The notes beneath the pieces are model-generated. The model made no database searches and was not told the DNA's origin. It saw only the letters and a list, made by a program, of their open reading frames with translations. From Bacteroidales bacterium (GTDB lineage: Bacteria > Bacteroidota > Bacteroidia > Bacteroidales > PUMT01), in contig SLMM01000139.1 of the NCBI GenBank assembly GCA_007133565.1, forward strand, positions 1 to 58,196: 58,196 nucleotides of DNA, read 5' to 3'. Shown piece by piece: positions 58,156 through 58,196 of this stretch (the first letter of the stretch is position 1; each line of letters starts with the position of its first letter). The position numbers were made by a program, and so were the translations under genes.

Positions 58156-58196
58156 GGTGGCCGGCCTGCGGATGGCAACAAGGACTGACATTACCG

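Noticed and set aside
1-58196. tRNA/rRNA genes, riboswitches, prophage or biosynthetic cluster
   Set aside because: No cloverleaf-like, rRNA-like or known riboswitch sequence recognised by eye in intergenic gaps, and no phage or secondary-metabolism genes; tRNAscan-SE and Infernal would be needed to confirm.

Overview
This window looks like a contiguous chromosomal segment of a Bacteroidota (Bacteroidales-like) genome. Supporting signs are T9SS C-terminal sorting domains, a gingipain-family protease, GldF/GldG, TAnnTTTG-type promoters and a SpoIIE phosphatase with Y_Y_Y/propeller sensor. About 38 coding regions can be supported, mostly housekeeping or envelope genes: TonB receptor, ddl, rluD, PASTA protein, acyl-CoA synthetase, SPOR lipoprotein, MFS transporter, glycine-betaine ABC system, purA, fur, relA/spoT, an M16 peptidase pair, CLC channel, response regulator, glyA, exbB-exbD-tonB, tamB, tsaD, SpoIIE phosphatase, T9SS cargo and C25 protease, FadL, phosphofructokinase, pheT, surE-orf-lpxB-spoIID, gldFG-DUF4340, dnaN-exonuclease, FAH hydrolase and serine hydrolase. 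I saw no tRNA, rRNA, CRISPR array, transposase or phage genes. No clear-cut new defence or biosynthetic system is visible. The most interesting signals are: three unrelated short intergenic tandem repeats (14, 23 and 25 bp units), two of them directly at the 3' ends of adjacent T9SS cargo genes; a pair of mutually exclusive hairpins at the TonB-receptor/ddl convergent junction; a phosphofructokinase with PPi-type active-site residues and a palindrome inside its predicted promoter; a GldF-GldG fusion without a neighbouring ATPase; a small membrane protein overlapping both surE and lpxB; and a CLC channel lacking the gating glutamate. All calls come from reading the sequence and the ORF translations. 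No database search was run.
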